Shown one piece after another: positions 21,311 to 29,121 of a DNA stretch of 35,353 nucleotides. A model generated the notes under the pieces. It made no database searches. It saw nothing but the letters and a program-made list of their open reading frames with translations, and had not been told where the DNA came from. The stretch spans positions 1 through 35,353 of the forward strand of contig CAIYHO010000020.1 in NCBI GenBank assembly GCA_903925955.1, read 5' to 3'. Both the position numbers and the translations under genes were made by a program. How positions within the stretch are numbered: position 1 is the stretch's first letter; each line of letters starts with the position of its first letter. The stretch comes from an uncultured Chloroflexota bacterium (GTDB taxonomy: Bacteria > Chloroflexota > Limnocylindria > Limnocylindrales > CSP1-4).

Positions 21311-22545
21311 CCCCCGAGTGGCACCGGCGAGTCCGCAACCTCGGCGGCGCGCAGGTAGATCGGGTCGTCACGGCGGATGGGATCGGGGTTGGTGCCGCGG
21401 GCGGCCGCAACGGCCAGCGTGACCAGCTGCAGCGGACCGGCCGCGCCAAGCAGTGATGCAGGGGCGCCGGGCATCGTGGAGCCCTCGGGGATGACGATCC
21501 TGCCGGCGGGTGTCAGCGCGTCGGGGATGAGTGCGGCGGCATCGGCACCAAGGATCGCAGCGGGCCGGATGCCCGTGACCGCGGCTGCGGCCAGGGCCTG
21601 ACGAGCGCGCGTCGTGCGGGCCTCGAGGCTCCCGCGCTCCGTCAGCACCAGCACGAGCGCGGTGTCCGGGCCGGTCGCGGGGAGATGCCCGTGGAGGAAC
21701 GTCTCCAGGTCTCGGACCGACGAGGGGACCCAGGCCGCTTCCTCAACCTTGAGCGCGAACTCGCGGGCAGTGACGCGGTCCACGCCGGACGCCAGCACCA
21801 GCAGGTGCGTGCCCGCCGAAATGGCGCGGCCGATCGCGTCGGCGCGGCCGTTGGCCGTCGCATCGATGCCAGCAAGCATTCGCGAGCGAAGCTTGTCGGG
21901 GTTTGGCGTCCCGCCCGCAAGGATCCCCGCCGTGACCGTGGCCGCCGCAAGCGGCGACACGTATCCCACCGTGTGGCACCAGCTGCGGTCCATCTCGACT
22001 GTGGCAAGGACGATGTCCGCATGGCTGCCGATGGGCGAGTGCGCACTGCCCGTGATGACCGCGGTCCGCAGGCCGCGCGCCCGTGCCGCGTCGAGCGCGG
22101 CAATCGTTGCGCCAGTGCTGCCCTCGTGGCTGATCCCAATGACAAGGCCGCTCGCAGGCCCGTCCAGCGCCAATTCAAACGCCTGAGCCGACACCGGGCC
22201 AGCACCCGGCAGCCCGGCCGCGCGCCACCCGTCACGCAGGATCGCCGCCACGCCCATCGCCGCATGCTCGGACGTGCCGCAGCCGGTGACCACAACCTGT
22301 TCGCCAAGCTCGGCCGCCTTGAGCACCGCGGCGGCCAGCGCCGCAGCCGCACCCGACGCCACAACGCGTGCGCCCACCCGGGCAACCAGGGCGGGTTCCG
22401 CCGCGATCATCTCGGCCGTGGCCCACGGCGCCCGGTCTCGGTGCGCCGGCGTGGGCATGTAGTCCCACGGATCCGGTGCGGCGGGGAGTTGGGCTTCGGG
22501 GTCGAAGGCGCCACGGGCGCTGAGGGTGGCGAGCAGATCGTCCAT
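21307..22545 (-). CDS. Double SIS-domain sugar isomerase-like protein
   Basis: The product is 412 residues with two SIS (sugar isomerase) domains. The first (about 70-200) contains VVVTGCGTSEHAAMG and GISHEGSTGATIAAL, where Ser/Thr loops bind the sugar phosphate. The second (about 235-370) has LLVLASGVDRVTAREFALKVEEAAWVPSSVRDLETFLHGHLPAT, like the GlmS/AgaS isomerase end where FLHG sits by the active site. There is no glutaminase domain, so it is not a full GlmS. It may deaminate or isomerise an aminosugar phosphate, or act as a regulator. ATG 22545 has TAGGAT six bases before it. The stop overlaps that of the convergent LLM gene. Confidence 0.8.
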   Translation of the reverse strand: MDDLLATLSARGAFDPEAQLPAAPDPWDYMPTPAHRDRAPWATAEMIAAEPALVARVGARVVASGAAAALAAAVLKAAELGEQVVVTGCGTSEHAAMGVAAILRDGWRAAGLPGAGPVSAQAFELALDGPASGLVIGISHEGSTGATIAALDAARARGLRTAVITGSAHSPIGSHADIVLATVEMDRSWCHTVGYVSPLAAATVTAGILAGGTPNPDKLRSRMLAGIDATANGRADAIGRAISAGTHLLVLASGVDRVTAREFALKVEEAAWVPSSVRDLETFLHGHLPATGPDTALVLVLTERGSLEARTTRARQALAAAAVTGIRPAAILGADAAALIPDALTPAGRIVIPEGSTMPGAPASLLGAAGPLQLVTLAVAAARGTNPDPIRRDDPIYLRAAEVADSPVPLGG

Positions 22546-22551
22546 CTGCTG

Positions 22552-22557
22552 ATCCTA
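22552..22557 (-). promoter_or_regulatory. -10 box TAGGAT for the SIS gene (leaderless type)
   Basis: Minus-strand TAGGAT, six bases (CAGCAG), then ATG at 22545. It makes the SIS gene independent of the sodN-sodX transcript that ends just before it. Confidence 0.55.
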
Positions 22558-22608
22558 GGCGCGCAACGCCATCCGTGCGCGCGGTGTCGCCCGGGATGCA
22601 ACGCCACG

Positions 22609-23100
22609 CTAGGTGCGCGTCGCCGGCCCTTGCGGGATCCGCCCGATGCGCGCCAGCGGCGCGTAGCGGAACCAGACGCGGCCCACTAGGGCGCTCACCG
22701 GCACGGGGCCGTAGCGCCGCGAGTCAACCACGCCGCCAAACCCCAGCGCGGCGACGTCCTCGTCGGTTGCGTCGGAGAGCAGCCACGCCTCGTCCTCGGC
22801 CAACTGCAGGTAGGAGCCCGCAAACGGCACCACGTCACCGGGCCGCCCTGCGACGCGCTTGATTGCCAACACGTCGGAACCCGGCTCCCGGAACACCACC
22901 ACGGCACCGCGCCGCGGCCAGCGGGCGATTGTCGGGTCCACCAGCAGCCAGTCGCCGGCCTCGATGGACGGCGTCATGGACGCCTCAGCCACGGCTACCC
23001 GCCACGGGCCGCGGAGGCGCGCGGCAAGCGGCTCAGGTCGTCCGGGGCCAGACCCCGGGCCAGACGCTGCGCGCCAGACGCGTCGAAGCCCCGTCTTCAT
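22609..23100 (-). CDS. sodX: Nickel SOD maturation protease (S26 signal peptidase family)
   Basis: The 163-residue product belongs to the S26 peptidase family with a Ser/Lys dyad: S41 in EASMTPSIEAGDWLLVD and K81 in AIKRVAGRPGD. The short form, without the long insertions of LepB, and its position 43 bases after sodN on the same strand identify it as SodX. SodX removes the NiSOD leader so that the new N-terminal histidine can bind nickel. There is no clear N-terminal membrane helix, only a basic and Gly/Pro-rich stretch, so it is probably cytoplasmic. ATG 23100 is chosen because an upstream frame would overlap sodN. Leader cleavage by this protease is family knowledge. Confidence 0.85.
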   Translation of the reverse strand: MKTGLRRVWRAASGPGSGPGRPEPLAARLRGPWRVAVAEASMTPSIEAGDWLLVDPTIARWPRRGAVVVFREPGSDVLAIKRVAGRPGDVVPFAGSYLQLAEDEAWLLSDATDEDVAALGFGGVVDSRRYGPVPVSALVGRVWFRYAPLARIGRIPQGPATRT

Positions 23101-23143
23101 CGGACGGGGCTCCGAGTGCGAGCTACGAAGAGAGGAGCGGCGA

Positions 23144-23575
23144 TCAGCCGGGGCGGCCAGCGACGCGGGTCTTGCTGGGGCCGCCGGTGGCCTTCCACGC
23201 AGCGTCAACCTCGTTGATCAGGTCAAGCAGCTTCTGGGCGTCCTCAAGGCTTGAGGAGGCCTTGACCTTGCTGACCTGCTTCGCGGCGTCCCAGAAGAGC
23301 TGGTGCAGGTTCGGCACTGCCTCGAGATGCTCCGGCTTGAAGTAGTCGTGCCAGAGCGTGTCGAGGTGATGCTTCACCAGATCGGCCTGGCGCTCCTTGA
23401 TGGCGATGGCGCGCGTGCGGAACGCGGCGTCCTCGCTGGTGGAGAGCTTCTGGATGATCCGGTAGCAGGACTCAGCCTCGATGCGGGCCTGCTCGGGGTC
23501 ATAGACGCCGCAGGGCAGGTCGCAGTGGGCGTGGGCCGTGGCCTTTGGGGCGAGGAGTCGGGAGATGAGGGACAT
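23144..23575 (-). CDS. sodN: Nickel superoxide dismutase precursor
   Basis: The 143-residue product has a 16-residue leader (MSLISRLLAPKATAHA) and then the nickel hook H17-C18-DLP-C22-GVY25-D. After cleavage before His17 the amino group, His1, Cys2 and Cys6 bind nickel. The rest is the four-helix bundle of NiSOD (EQARIEAESCYRIIQKL, IAIKERQADLVKHHLDTLWHDYFKPEHLEAVPNLHQLFWDAAKQV), as in Streptomyces SodN. It destroys superoxide in the cytoplasm. GGAGG seven bases before ATG 23575 supports the start. The leader ends just before the hook as expected, and sodX follows after 43 bases. Cys26 region aside, one extra cysteine (ESC) lies on helix 1. Confidence 0.95.
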   Translation of the reverse strand: MSLISRLLAPKATAHAHCDLPCGVYDPEQARIEAESCYRIIQKLSTSEDAAFRTRAIAIKERQADLVKHHLDTLWHDYFKPEHLEAVPNLHQLFWDAAKQVSKVKASSSLEDAQKLLDLINEVDAAWKATGGPSKTRVAGRPG

Positions 23576-23644
23576 GGACAACCTCCGGGGGCGGGACGAC
23601 GTGGGTTGCGACACAAGGGGGCCACATAGGCCCGTGACGCCCGA

Positions 23645-23673
23645 AGTGTCCGGCGGCCCGCCGGGACTGTCAA
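23645..23673 (-). promoter_or_regulatory. sodN promoter, TTGACA-N17-GACACT
   Basis: On the minus strand TTGACA (23668-23673) and GACACT (23645-23650) are exactly 17 bases apart. This leaves a leader of about 65 bases containing GGAGG. It lies in the 122-bp gap between sodN and the phosphotransferase gene. No Nur box was recognised. Confidence 0.5.
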
Positions 23674-23697
23674 ACGTGCCCCGTGCGCCGCCGGGAG

Positions 23698-24501
23698 TCA
23701 GCCGATGAGGGCGTCCGCGTGGGCGTCAACCCAGGCCCTTGAGCGCCGGTTCTGCTCTGGGTACCCGTCCTCCCACACGCGGATGTAGGCCGGTAGACCG
23801 GCCTCGGCCCGCCGCCGCATTGACTCCAGCGCCCGGTCGAGGAAGACGCCCAGATGTGTCACGACGATCTCGCGCTCCGCTCGGTCAAGTTGGTGCTCAC
23901 CGCAGAACACGTGGAAGCGGGCAATGCGATCGAGCCCTCGGAGATCTGGGTCAATGTCCACCTCATCGCGGATGGGGACCCAGTGGCGGGCGGCGATGGC
24001 GATGTCCAGGTATCGATCCGACGGCGCCGCGAAGTCAAAGTCGATGAAGGCAATCACCTGCCCGTCGCGCACGACGACGTTCTCCACGCAGAGGTCGTTG
24101 TGGCAGACCAAGGCCCCCGTTGCCGCTTCGGCCAGATTGGGGCGATCCCAGACCGCGTCGGCTGGCGGCACAAATGAGGCGGCCGCCTGGTGGAGGGCCC
24201 GCTGGAGCCGCGCCACGCCGATGAGCACCGTATCGCCGCCCACCCAAGCAGGGAATGGCGGCAGGCCGACATCGCCCTCGATGTACGTCAGCATCTCGCG
24301 CCCCTGCTCGTCGATGCCTAGGACCCTCGGCGCACCGGCAAAGCCCAGGCTCTCCAGATGCCGCAGGAAACTGGCAACCGTGGCGGTGTGTGGACGCACC
24401 GGCCGACGCACGGTGTCGCCTATACGCACCACCGCACCGCCGGAGCCCATGCCGCCCGCGAGGGGTACTGCCTGCTGGTCGCCAGGTGTTTGAAGTGCCA
24501 T
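23698..24501 (-). CDS. Aminoglycoside phosphotransferase-like kinase (APH family)
   Basis: The product is 267 residues. GGAVVRIGDTVRRPVRPHTATVASFLRHLESLGFAGAPRVLGIDEQGREMLTYIEGDV is the N-lobe, and the catalytic loop is H134-ND-LCVE-N141. The metal site follows in AFIDFDFAAPSDRYLDIA. This is an aminoglycoside/homoserine kinase-like family in which most members phosphorylate small hydroxyl compounds; resistance should not be assumed. ATG 24501 is preferred because a CAGACT box precedes it by six bases and the conserved fold begins soon after. The open frame continues upstream with no matching domain. It shares its strand with sodN but has its own transcription start. Confidence 0.85.
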   Translation of the reverse strand: MALQTPGDQQAVPLAGGMGSGGAVVRIGDTVRRPVRPHTATVASFLRHLESLGFAGAPRVLGIDEQGREMLTYIEGDVGLPPFPAWVGGDTVLIGVARLQRALHQAAASFVPPADAVWDRPNLAEAATGALVCHNDLCVENVVVRDGQVIAFIDFDFAAPSDRYLDIAIAARHWVPIRDEVDIDPDLRGLDRIARFHVFCGEHQLDRAEREIVVTHLGVFLDRALESMRRRAEAGLPAYIRVWEDGYPEQNRRSRAWVDAHADALIG

Positions 24502-24687
24502 GCGGGCAGTCTGCCGCACGTCGGCCCGATCGTCACGCACACCATCGACACCGCCAAGCCGGCAACGCCCGTTGGCCCGTGTCGGCGTCTTCCTACGGGG
24601 CGCCGGACAGGTCGAAAACGATGGTCCTGCTGGTACCCCAACCCCTGACCCATGGTTCCGGAAGGGGTAACGGCCGATGCTTCTCCC

Positions 24688-26571
24688 ATGGTCAAGCACA
24701 GCCCGGTCACCGTCCTCGCCCTCCTCATTGCAGCGATGGTGGGGACCGTCTTGCCAGCGCCCGCCAGCGCCGCTTCTGTGACCTCCGGGTTTGCCGCGGC
24801 CGGACAGGCTGCAGCCGTGATGGCGGTGACCAACCTCGACCGCCAGGCGCTGGGCTTGCCCGCCCTGGCCGTGGACCCGTACCTCGCATCCCTCGCCCGC
24901 AACGGGTCCTGGACATGCCCCGGGAAGACCACCGCAATGGCCGGCCGGGCGCAGGACATGCTCACCCGGGGCTACTTTGACCACACGCCAACCGGCTGCG
25001 CCGCAACGATCCTGCCTGTCCTGATCAACGGCGGCTATGGAGCCGACGGGGAGAACATCGGCTGGAACAACTGGCCCACGGGCCCCGCCTCGTACGCCAC
25101 CGGCTGCGACAACACCGGGGCCAACTGCGCCGGGACCGTCGATGGCGTTCCGCAGAACGTGGCCGTCCTCCAGCGTGCCTGGATGAACTCCGCTGCGCAC
25201 CGCGCGAACATCCTGGGGAAGTGGGACCGGATTGGCTGCGGTCTCGCCACTGCAGCCACGTGGCAGGGCTACACCAACGCGATCCTGGCGGTCTGCCTGT
25301 TCGCCAACGGCGCCACGCGCGTCATTGACGACGACGCCCCGGCCTTCACGGCTCCGGTCGGCGGCGGCGTCTACAACGCCGGCGACACCATCCACGCCGC
25401 CGTCAGCACGACAGACGCCTCCGGGCTTGCGTCAGCGACGCTGCTGATGGACGGCGCGCCCGTCTACACGTGGACCTTCGATGCGCCCCTGACCAGCGGC
25501 CGCCTCGCGATTGATATCCCCACCGCAAACCTCACCGCCGGCATGCACGTCATGACCTGGCAGGCAAGCGATCTCGCGTTGCAGCAGGGTGAGCTCCCGG
25601 TGTCCCTGTCCATCGGGCAGACCACCAGCCCAACGCTTGCCGTTGCGTTCGCGACTGCCAACACCAGCGCCGCAAATGCGGTTGCCGATGGCGGGGCCAA
25701 GATCTTCTGGACCGAGACGGCCCCGGACGGCCTCCAGCTCAGCCGCGTGCTGACCTCCTACAAGGCGCCGATGGGCACCAACGGCTCCTGCACCGGTGTC
25801 GCGTGGACGGCCGTCCAGACGCTCAACCCGGTGACAACGGCCGCCGTCTTCGATCATGTCGCCGCCAACACCTGCTACCGCTGGCACGTTGAGGTCTCGG
25901 CGCTGGGCGTGACGGCCACGGCGGACTCCGCATCCCTGGTGGACGGCCGACCGTCAGCCGCATTCACGACGCCGCGCCCCAACCTGATCATCAACTCGCC
26001 GGCGAGCGGTGTGGTGACTTGGACTGAGTCCAACCCGTCCCACATGGCCTACAGCCGAACGCTCGAGATCTGGTCCGGCCTCGTGGTCACGCCTGGCAAC
26101 TGCAGCGGCGTCGCATGGACCCTTGCAAGCTCTACCTCGCCAACCACAACGAGCGTCAAGGTGGCGTTTGCCAAGCGCACCTGCTACCGGTTCCGCCTCG
26201 CGCTGACCACGGCCACCGGTGCGTCGGTTGCCGACTCCGGCTGGTACCTGGTGGGCATCCCGGTGGTCACCTTCACCAACCCCACGCTCGGCACCATCGC
26301 GAAGGCCGCTGCCTCCACGTACAAGGTTCGCTGGGCCATCGCCAACCCCACCAACAAGGCGATCACGAGCCGGACGCTGAAGGTCTACTGGACCACCAAG
26401 ACGGCCGCGGCCTGCGGCACCTCCTGGCACCTGATGGCCACGAAGGCCGTGACGGGAACCGCCGCGACCATCGCCACCAGCGCCGGGCGCTGCTACCGGG
26501 TCACGCTGGTTGTCCGCAACGGGTGGGGCTTTGTCTCCTCGGCAGCCGTCTCGGGCAGCATCCGACGCTGA
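24688..26571 (+). CDS. Secreted CAP-domain (SCP/PR1) protein with three C-terminal repeats
   Basis: The product is 627 residues. It has a Sec signal peptide (MVKHSPVTVLALLIAAMVGT, cleavage near ASA-AS about residue 28). The CAP domain (about 45-200) has LDRQALGLPALAVDPYLASLARNGSW, GYFDHTPTG, GENIGWNN, LQRAWMNSAAHRANILGKWDRIGCGL and ILAVCLFA. A beta-rich Ig-like domain (about 215-315) follows. Three repeats of about 100 residues come next, each with two cysteines: CTGVAWT to TCYRWHVEV, CSGVAWTLAS to TCYRFRLAL, and CGTSWHL to RCYRVTLVV. CAP proteins act outside the cell; their activity is often unknown. ATG 24688 starts the signal peptide directly; ATG 24652 is an earlier in-frame alternative. 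A GATGCT box lies six bases before 24688. Confidence 0.85.
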   Translation: MVKHSPVTVLALLIAAMVGTVLPAPASAASVTSGFAAAGQAAAVMAVTNLDRQALGLPALAVDPYLASLARNGSWTCPGKTTAMAGRAQDMLTRGYFDHTPTGCAATILPVLINGGYGADGENIGWNNWPTGPASYATGCDNTGANCAGTVDGVPQNVAVLQRAWMNSAAHRANILGKWDRIGCGLATAATWQGYTNAILAVCLFANGATRVIDDDAPAFTAPVGGGVYNAGDTIHAAVSTTDASGLASATLLMDGAPVYTWTFDAPLTSGRLAIDIPTANLTAGMHVMTWQASDLALQQGELPVSLSIGQTTSPTLAVAFATANTSAANAVADGGAKIFWTETAPDGLQLSRVLTSYKAPMGTNGSCTGVAWTAVQTLNPVTTAAVFDHVAANTCYRWHVEVSALGVTATADSASLVDGRPSAAFTTPRPNLIINSPASGVVTWTESNPSHMAYSRTLEIWSGLVVTPGNCSGVAWTLASSTSPTTTSVKVAFAKRTCYRFRLALTTATGASVADSGWYLVGIPVVTFTNPTLGTIAKAAASTYKVRWAIANPTNKAITSRTLKVYWTTKTAAACGTSWHLMATKAVTGTAATIATSAGRCYRVTLVVRNGWGFVSSAAVSGSIRR

Positions 26572-26611
26572 CCTGCCGCGGCAGATCGCCCGAGCCCACC
26601 CGGCCTCGGGC

Positions 26612-26617
26612 TACCAT
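26612..26617 (+). promoter_or_regulatory. -10 box TACCAT for the CYTH gene (leaderless type)
   Basis: TACCAT, six bases (CCGGGC), then GTG at 26624. The box selects this start, since the frame is open much further upstream. Confidence 0.6.
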
Positions 26618-26623
26618 CCGGGC

Positions 26624-27145
26624 GTGACTGCCGCCAACCTTGAGATCGAGCGCAAGTTTCGCCTGCGCGGGGCCCCATCGGCTGTCGATCTTGCCGCCCA
26701 CGACGCAGTACCGCTGCAGCTTGAGCAGGTCTATCTCGCCAACCCGGACCCGGGCGTTGCCGAGCGCGTGCGGCGCACCACCACTGCCGATGGCCGCGTG
26801 ACGTACCGCCACACGGTGAAGCGCCGAGTGGCGGCGTTCTCGTTTGACGAGCGTGAGACGGTCATCACCGAGGCTGACTGGATTGACGCCTTGCGCCGAG
26901 CCGATCCGCTGCGCCGCCCAGTACGCAAGACCCGCTTCGTCGTGCCGCATGGTCTGCAGCACCTCGAGATTGACGTGTTTGAGCAGCCTGCGGGTCTGGT
27001 TGTTGTTGAGGTGGAGTTGCGTGACGCGGCCGAGGTCGTGACGCTGCCCGCCTGGGTGGGGGAGTGGCGCGAGGTCACCGGGGATCCGCGCTACCTCAAC
27101 GCCAGCCTCGCCCGGCCGGAAGCCCTCATCCCGCCCTTCGACTGA
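26624..27145 (+). CDS. CYTH-domain protein (triphosphate tunnel enzyme family)
   Basis: The product is 173 residues. E7-I-E-R-K-F12 is the strict CYTH start. The tunnel strands follow: QLEQVYLANPDPGVAERVRRTTTADGRVTYRHTVKR, SFDERETVITEADWIDALRR, PVRKTRFVVPHGLQHLEIDVFEQPAGLVVVEVEL and the terminal GEWREVTGDPRYLNASLARP. Alternating Arg, Lys and Glu residues along the strands bind the triphosphate and metal. Members act as triphosphatases, thiamine-triphosphatases or class IV adenylate cyclases. Length fits a simple triphosphatase. GTG 26624 is set by the TACCAT box and by the EIERKF start. Confidence 0.88.
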   Translation: MTAANLEIERKFRLRGAPSAVDLAAHDAVPLQLEQVYLANPDPGVAERVRRTTTADGRVTYRHTVKRRVAAFSFDERETVITEADWIDALRRADPLRRPVRKTRFVVPHGLQHLEIDVFEQPAGLVVVEVELRDAAEVVTLPAWVGEWREVTGDPRYLNASLARPEALIPPFD

Positions 27146-27160
27146 GCGAGCCTTCGCGGC

Positions 27161-27184
27161 GCCGGTCGCCACGCCGGTCGCCAC
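27161..27184. repeat. 12-bp tandem repeat, two units
   Basis: GCCGGTCGCCAC occurs twice in tandem just after the CYTH gene. It sits upstream of the LysM gene promoter and has no evident function. Confidence 0.6.
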
Positions 27185-27250
27185 ACCGCAACCGTTTGGT
27201 CGGGTTGCGCAGCGGTGGTGGCTGCGGAGGAGCCGAGCGCCGGGGGCGGG

Positions 27251-27256
27251 TATGAT
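27251..27256 (+). promoter_or_regulatory. -10 box TATGAT for the LysM gene (leaderless type)
   Basis: TATGAT, seven bases (CCGTCCG), then ATG at 27264. It is the closest to the TATAAT consensus of the leaderless set. An upstream in-frame ATG at 27252 lies within the box, so it is unlikely to be used. Confidence 0.6.
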
Positions 27257-27263
27257 CCGTCCG

Positions 27264-28682
27264 ATGAGCGATCGAGGTCTGCCGATCCCCGACGGAGCTC
27301 CCGCATGCCCGTTTGTCGCGTTCGATGACGATCGCGACGCCCGGTCCACAGCGCCGCATCACCGCCACCGCTGTTTCGCGGAGAAGCCGCCTGCCCCGCG
27401 GGCGCTGGCGCATCAGGACGCGTACTGCCTGTCCCCGGCGTTTCCGGTGTGCCCCGCGTTCCAGGACTGGGCCCGTCGTGAAGCTGCGCTTGCGCGTCTG
27501 GACGCAGGACCGCCCGCCTCCGATGCTGCGCCGTCATCCCGGCCTGCCGCCGCCCCGCCCCCGGCATCTGAGCCTGCGCCCGCGCCGCTGTGGCCAACTG
27601 GGTCCACGCCGACGCCAGCGCCACCGCTGACGCCCTTCTCCACGGTCGTGTCGCCGTCCCCGCCTCCTCCTCCGCCGCCCGCCCCGATAGCCGACAGCGC
27701 TCTGCCCCCGGCCGCATACGGCCCCGGTATGGCCGCGTGGACCGGTCGCCAAGGTGACCGCGGCGCGGTTGGCGATCCCCAGCGTCATCCCAACCCGTCC
27801 CTGGAGCCCGGTCGGCGCGCATCGCGGCGTGACTGGGCCGCGCCGCCGCCATGGGCCGTTGATGAGGAGCCCATCGGCCCTGGGCCGGCTCGGCCGTCCG
27901 GCGCTATCCCGGGCTGGACCGGTGGCCGGGATGTTGATCCTCGACACCCGCAGCCGCGTGATGCCCAGGCAGACCGGTCGCGGGGTCTCGCGGGGAGTGA
28001 CCTGGAGCTTCTTGCAGGCCCGGATCCTGCCGGTCCACCCGCGCGCCCCGTCGGCGCGTATCTGCCCGATGATCTGCCGTCGTCCCCAAGCGGCGAGTTG
28101 CCGCGTCGCGGGCTAGGGTTGCGCCCTGCCATCGACCCGGGCGCTCGCCACGCCGCCGGGTTGCAGGGCCGCGAGCCGATGGAGTCACGCGACGCGCACG
28201 AGCCGCGCTCGGCGGCTGACTTGTTTGGGCCGGCATGGGAGCAGCCGCGAAAGTTTGACGCCTATCCCAGCCTGCGCACACGCGTTGGCCTGCCGTCGTT
28301 CGCGGGCATCCCGCCGGTGGCCGTTGGGGCCCTCGCCCTAGTGGCCGCGGCCCTCGTCCTCTTCTTTGTCGCCCCGATGCTGCTGGGCATTGGCGGGAAG
28401 GATCCCAACACGGCCTTGCCCACGCCCGTCCCCACGGTCGCCGCGACGCCCACGCCCCTGCCCACAGAGCCGCCAGGGCCCACACCCACGGTCTACACCG
28501 TGGCGAAGGGGGACACGGCAACTCGGATCGCCGCCAAATTCGGGATCACTGTTGCCCAGCTCTTGGCCGCGAACCCGCAGATCAAGAACGCTGACAAGAT
28601 CAAGATTGGCGATCAGCTGGTGATCCCGGTGCCAATTGCCACCGAGGTCTCAGGCGTTGAGGACGCGTCGGCCTCACCCTGA
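27264..28682 (+). CDS. Membrane protein with a four-cysteine N-terminus and a C-terminal LysM domain
   Basis: The product is 472 residues. The N-terminus holds C15-PFVAF, C37-FAE, C55-LSP and C63-PAFQDW, spaced 21, 17 and 7 residues apart, with five histidines nearby; this looks like a small metal-binding module. Then comes a long Pro/Ala/Arg-rich disordered region (about 70-345), one membrane helix (about 350-372, VAVGALALVAAALVLFFVAPMLL), a Thr/Pro linker, and a LysM domain YTVAKGDTATRIAAKFGITV to KIKIGDQLVIPV that binds peptidoglycan. This places the cysteine module in the cytoplasm and LysM outside. I recall similar CPF...RCF...CL...CP modules in Chloroflexota LysM proteins, but no function is known. 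ATG 27264 is set by a TATGAT box. Confidence 0.8.
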   Translation: MSDRGLPIPDGAPACPFVAFDDDRDARSTAPHHRHRCFAEKPPAPRALAHQDAYCLSPAFPVCPAFQDWARREAALARLDAGPPASDAAPSSRPAAAPPPASEPAPAPLWPTGSTPTPAPPLTPFSTVVSPSPPPPPPPAPIADSALPPAAYGPGMAAWTGRQGDRGAVGDPQRHPNPSLEPGRRASRRDWAAPPPWAVDEEPIGPGPARPSGAIPGWTGGRDVDPRHPQPRDAQADRSRGLAGSDLELLAGPDPAGPPARPVGAYLPDDLPSSPSGELPRRGLGLRPAIDPGARHAAGLQGREPMESRDAHEPRSAADLFGPAWEQPRKFDAYPSLRTRVGLPSFAGIPPVAVGALALVAAALVLFFVAPMLLGIGGKDPNTALPTPVPTVAATPTPLPTEPPGPTPTVYTVAKGDTATRIAAKFGITVAQLLAANPQIKNADKIKIGDQLVIPVPIATEVSGVEDASASP

Positions 28683-28727
28683 GGGAGGACCGCCCAGCGG
28701 GCAGCGCGACGCTAGGGCAGCGCGAGG

Positions 28728-29057
28728 CTAGCGCGGCGCTAAGTTGATCGACGTGATCTTGCCGGCCTCAACGCGGAACTGGGCGTCGAGGAACTGGCTG
28801 GGGGCGCCTGGCCGCACAACCACAAGGTCTGCCTGCCATGTGTTGCCCAGATCGCGGATGTCGCCGGGGACCATCTTGAGGCCCTTGTCGGCGCGCAGAA
28901 ACCACCCACCAACCTGCTCGATCCCGCGCAGCGTCCGTGAGTTCTCACCCACGTGGATGCGCATCTCGCAGCGGTCGTCCATCAGCGCAACCGCGCTGGC
29001 GACGTCACCCCCGTTGAGGTGCTCGAAGAAGATCTCCATGGTGTCAGTGGCTCCCAT
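28728..29057 (-). CDS. NTF2/SnoaL-like small protein
   Basis: The product is 109 residues with the cone-shaped NTF2-like pattern: TDTMEIFFEHLNGGDVASAVALMDDRCEMRIHVG, then GIEQVGGWFLRAD, DIRDLGNTWQADLVVVRPGAPSQFLDAQFRVEAGKITSINL. Many such proteins bind or isomerise small molecules and others are simple binding folds. No catalytic residue can be singled out. ATG 29057 follows a TAGACT box with a six-base gap. It is convergent with the LysM gene and follows the TPM gene on the same strand. It may be an independent transcript. Confidence 0.75.
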   Translation of the reverse strand: MGATDTMEIFFEHLNGGDVASAVALMDDRCEMRIHVGENSRTLRGIEQVGGWFLRADKGLKMVPGDIRDLGNTWQADLVVVRPGAPSQFLDAQFRVEAGKITSINLAPR

Positions 29058-29063
29058 GCCACA

Positions 29064-29069
29064 AGTCTA
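29064..29069 (-). promoter_or_regulatory. -10 box TAGACT for the NTF2-like gene (leaderless type)
   Basis: Minus-strand TAGACT, six bases (TGTGGC), then ATG at 29057. Confidence 0.5.
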
Positions 29070-29121
29070 CCCGAGGGAGCCCTACCAGCCTGTGTAGCAC
29101 CTGCGCGGCGGTTGCTGGAGG

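Noticed and set aside
23698-24501. Antibiotic-resistance gene
   Set aside because: The APH fold is shared by many metabolic kinases; nothing here indicates an aminoglycoside substrate.
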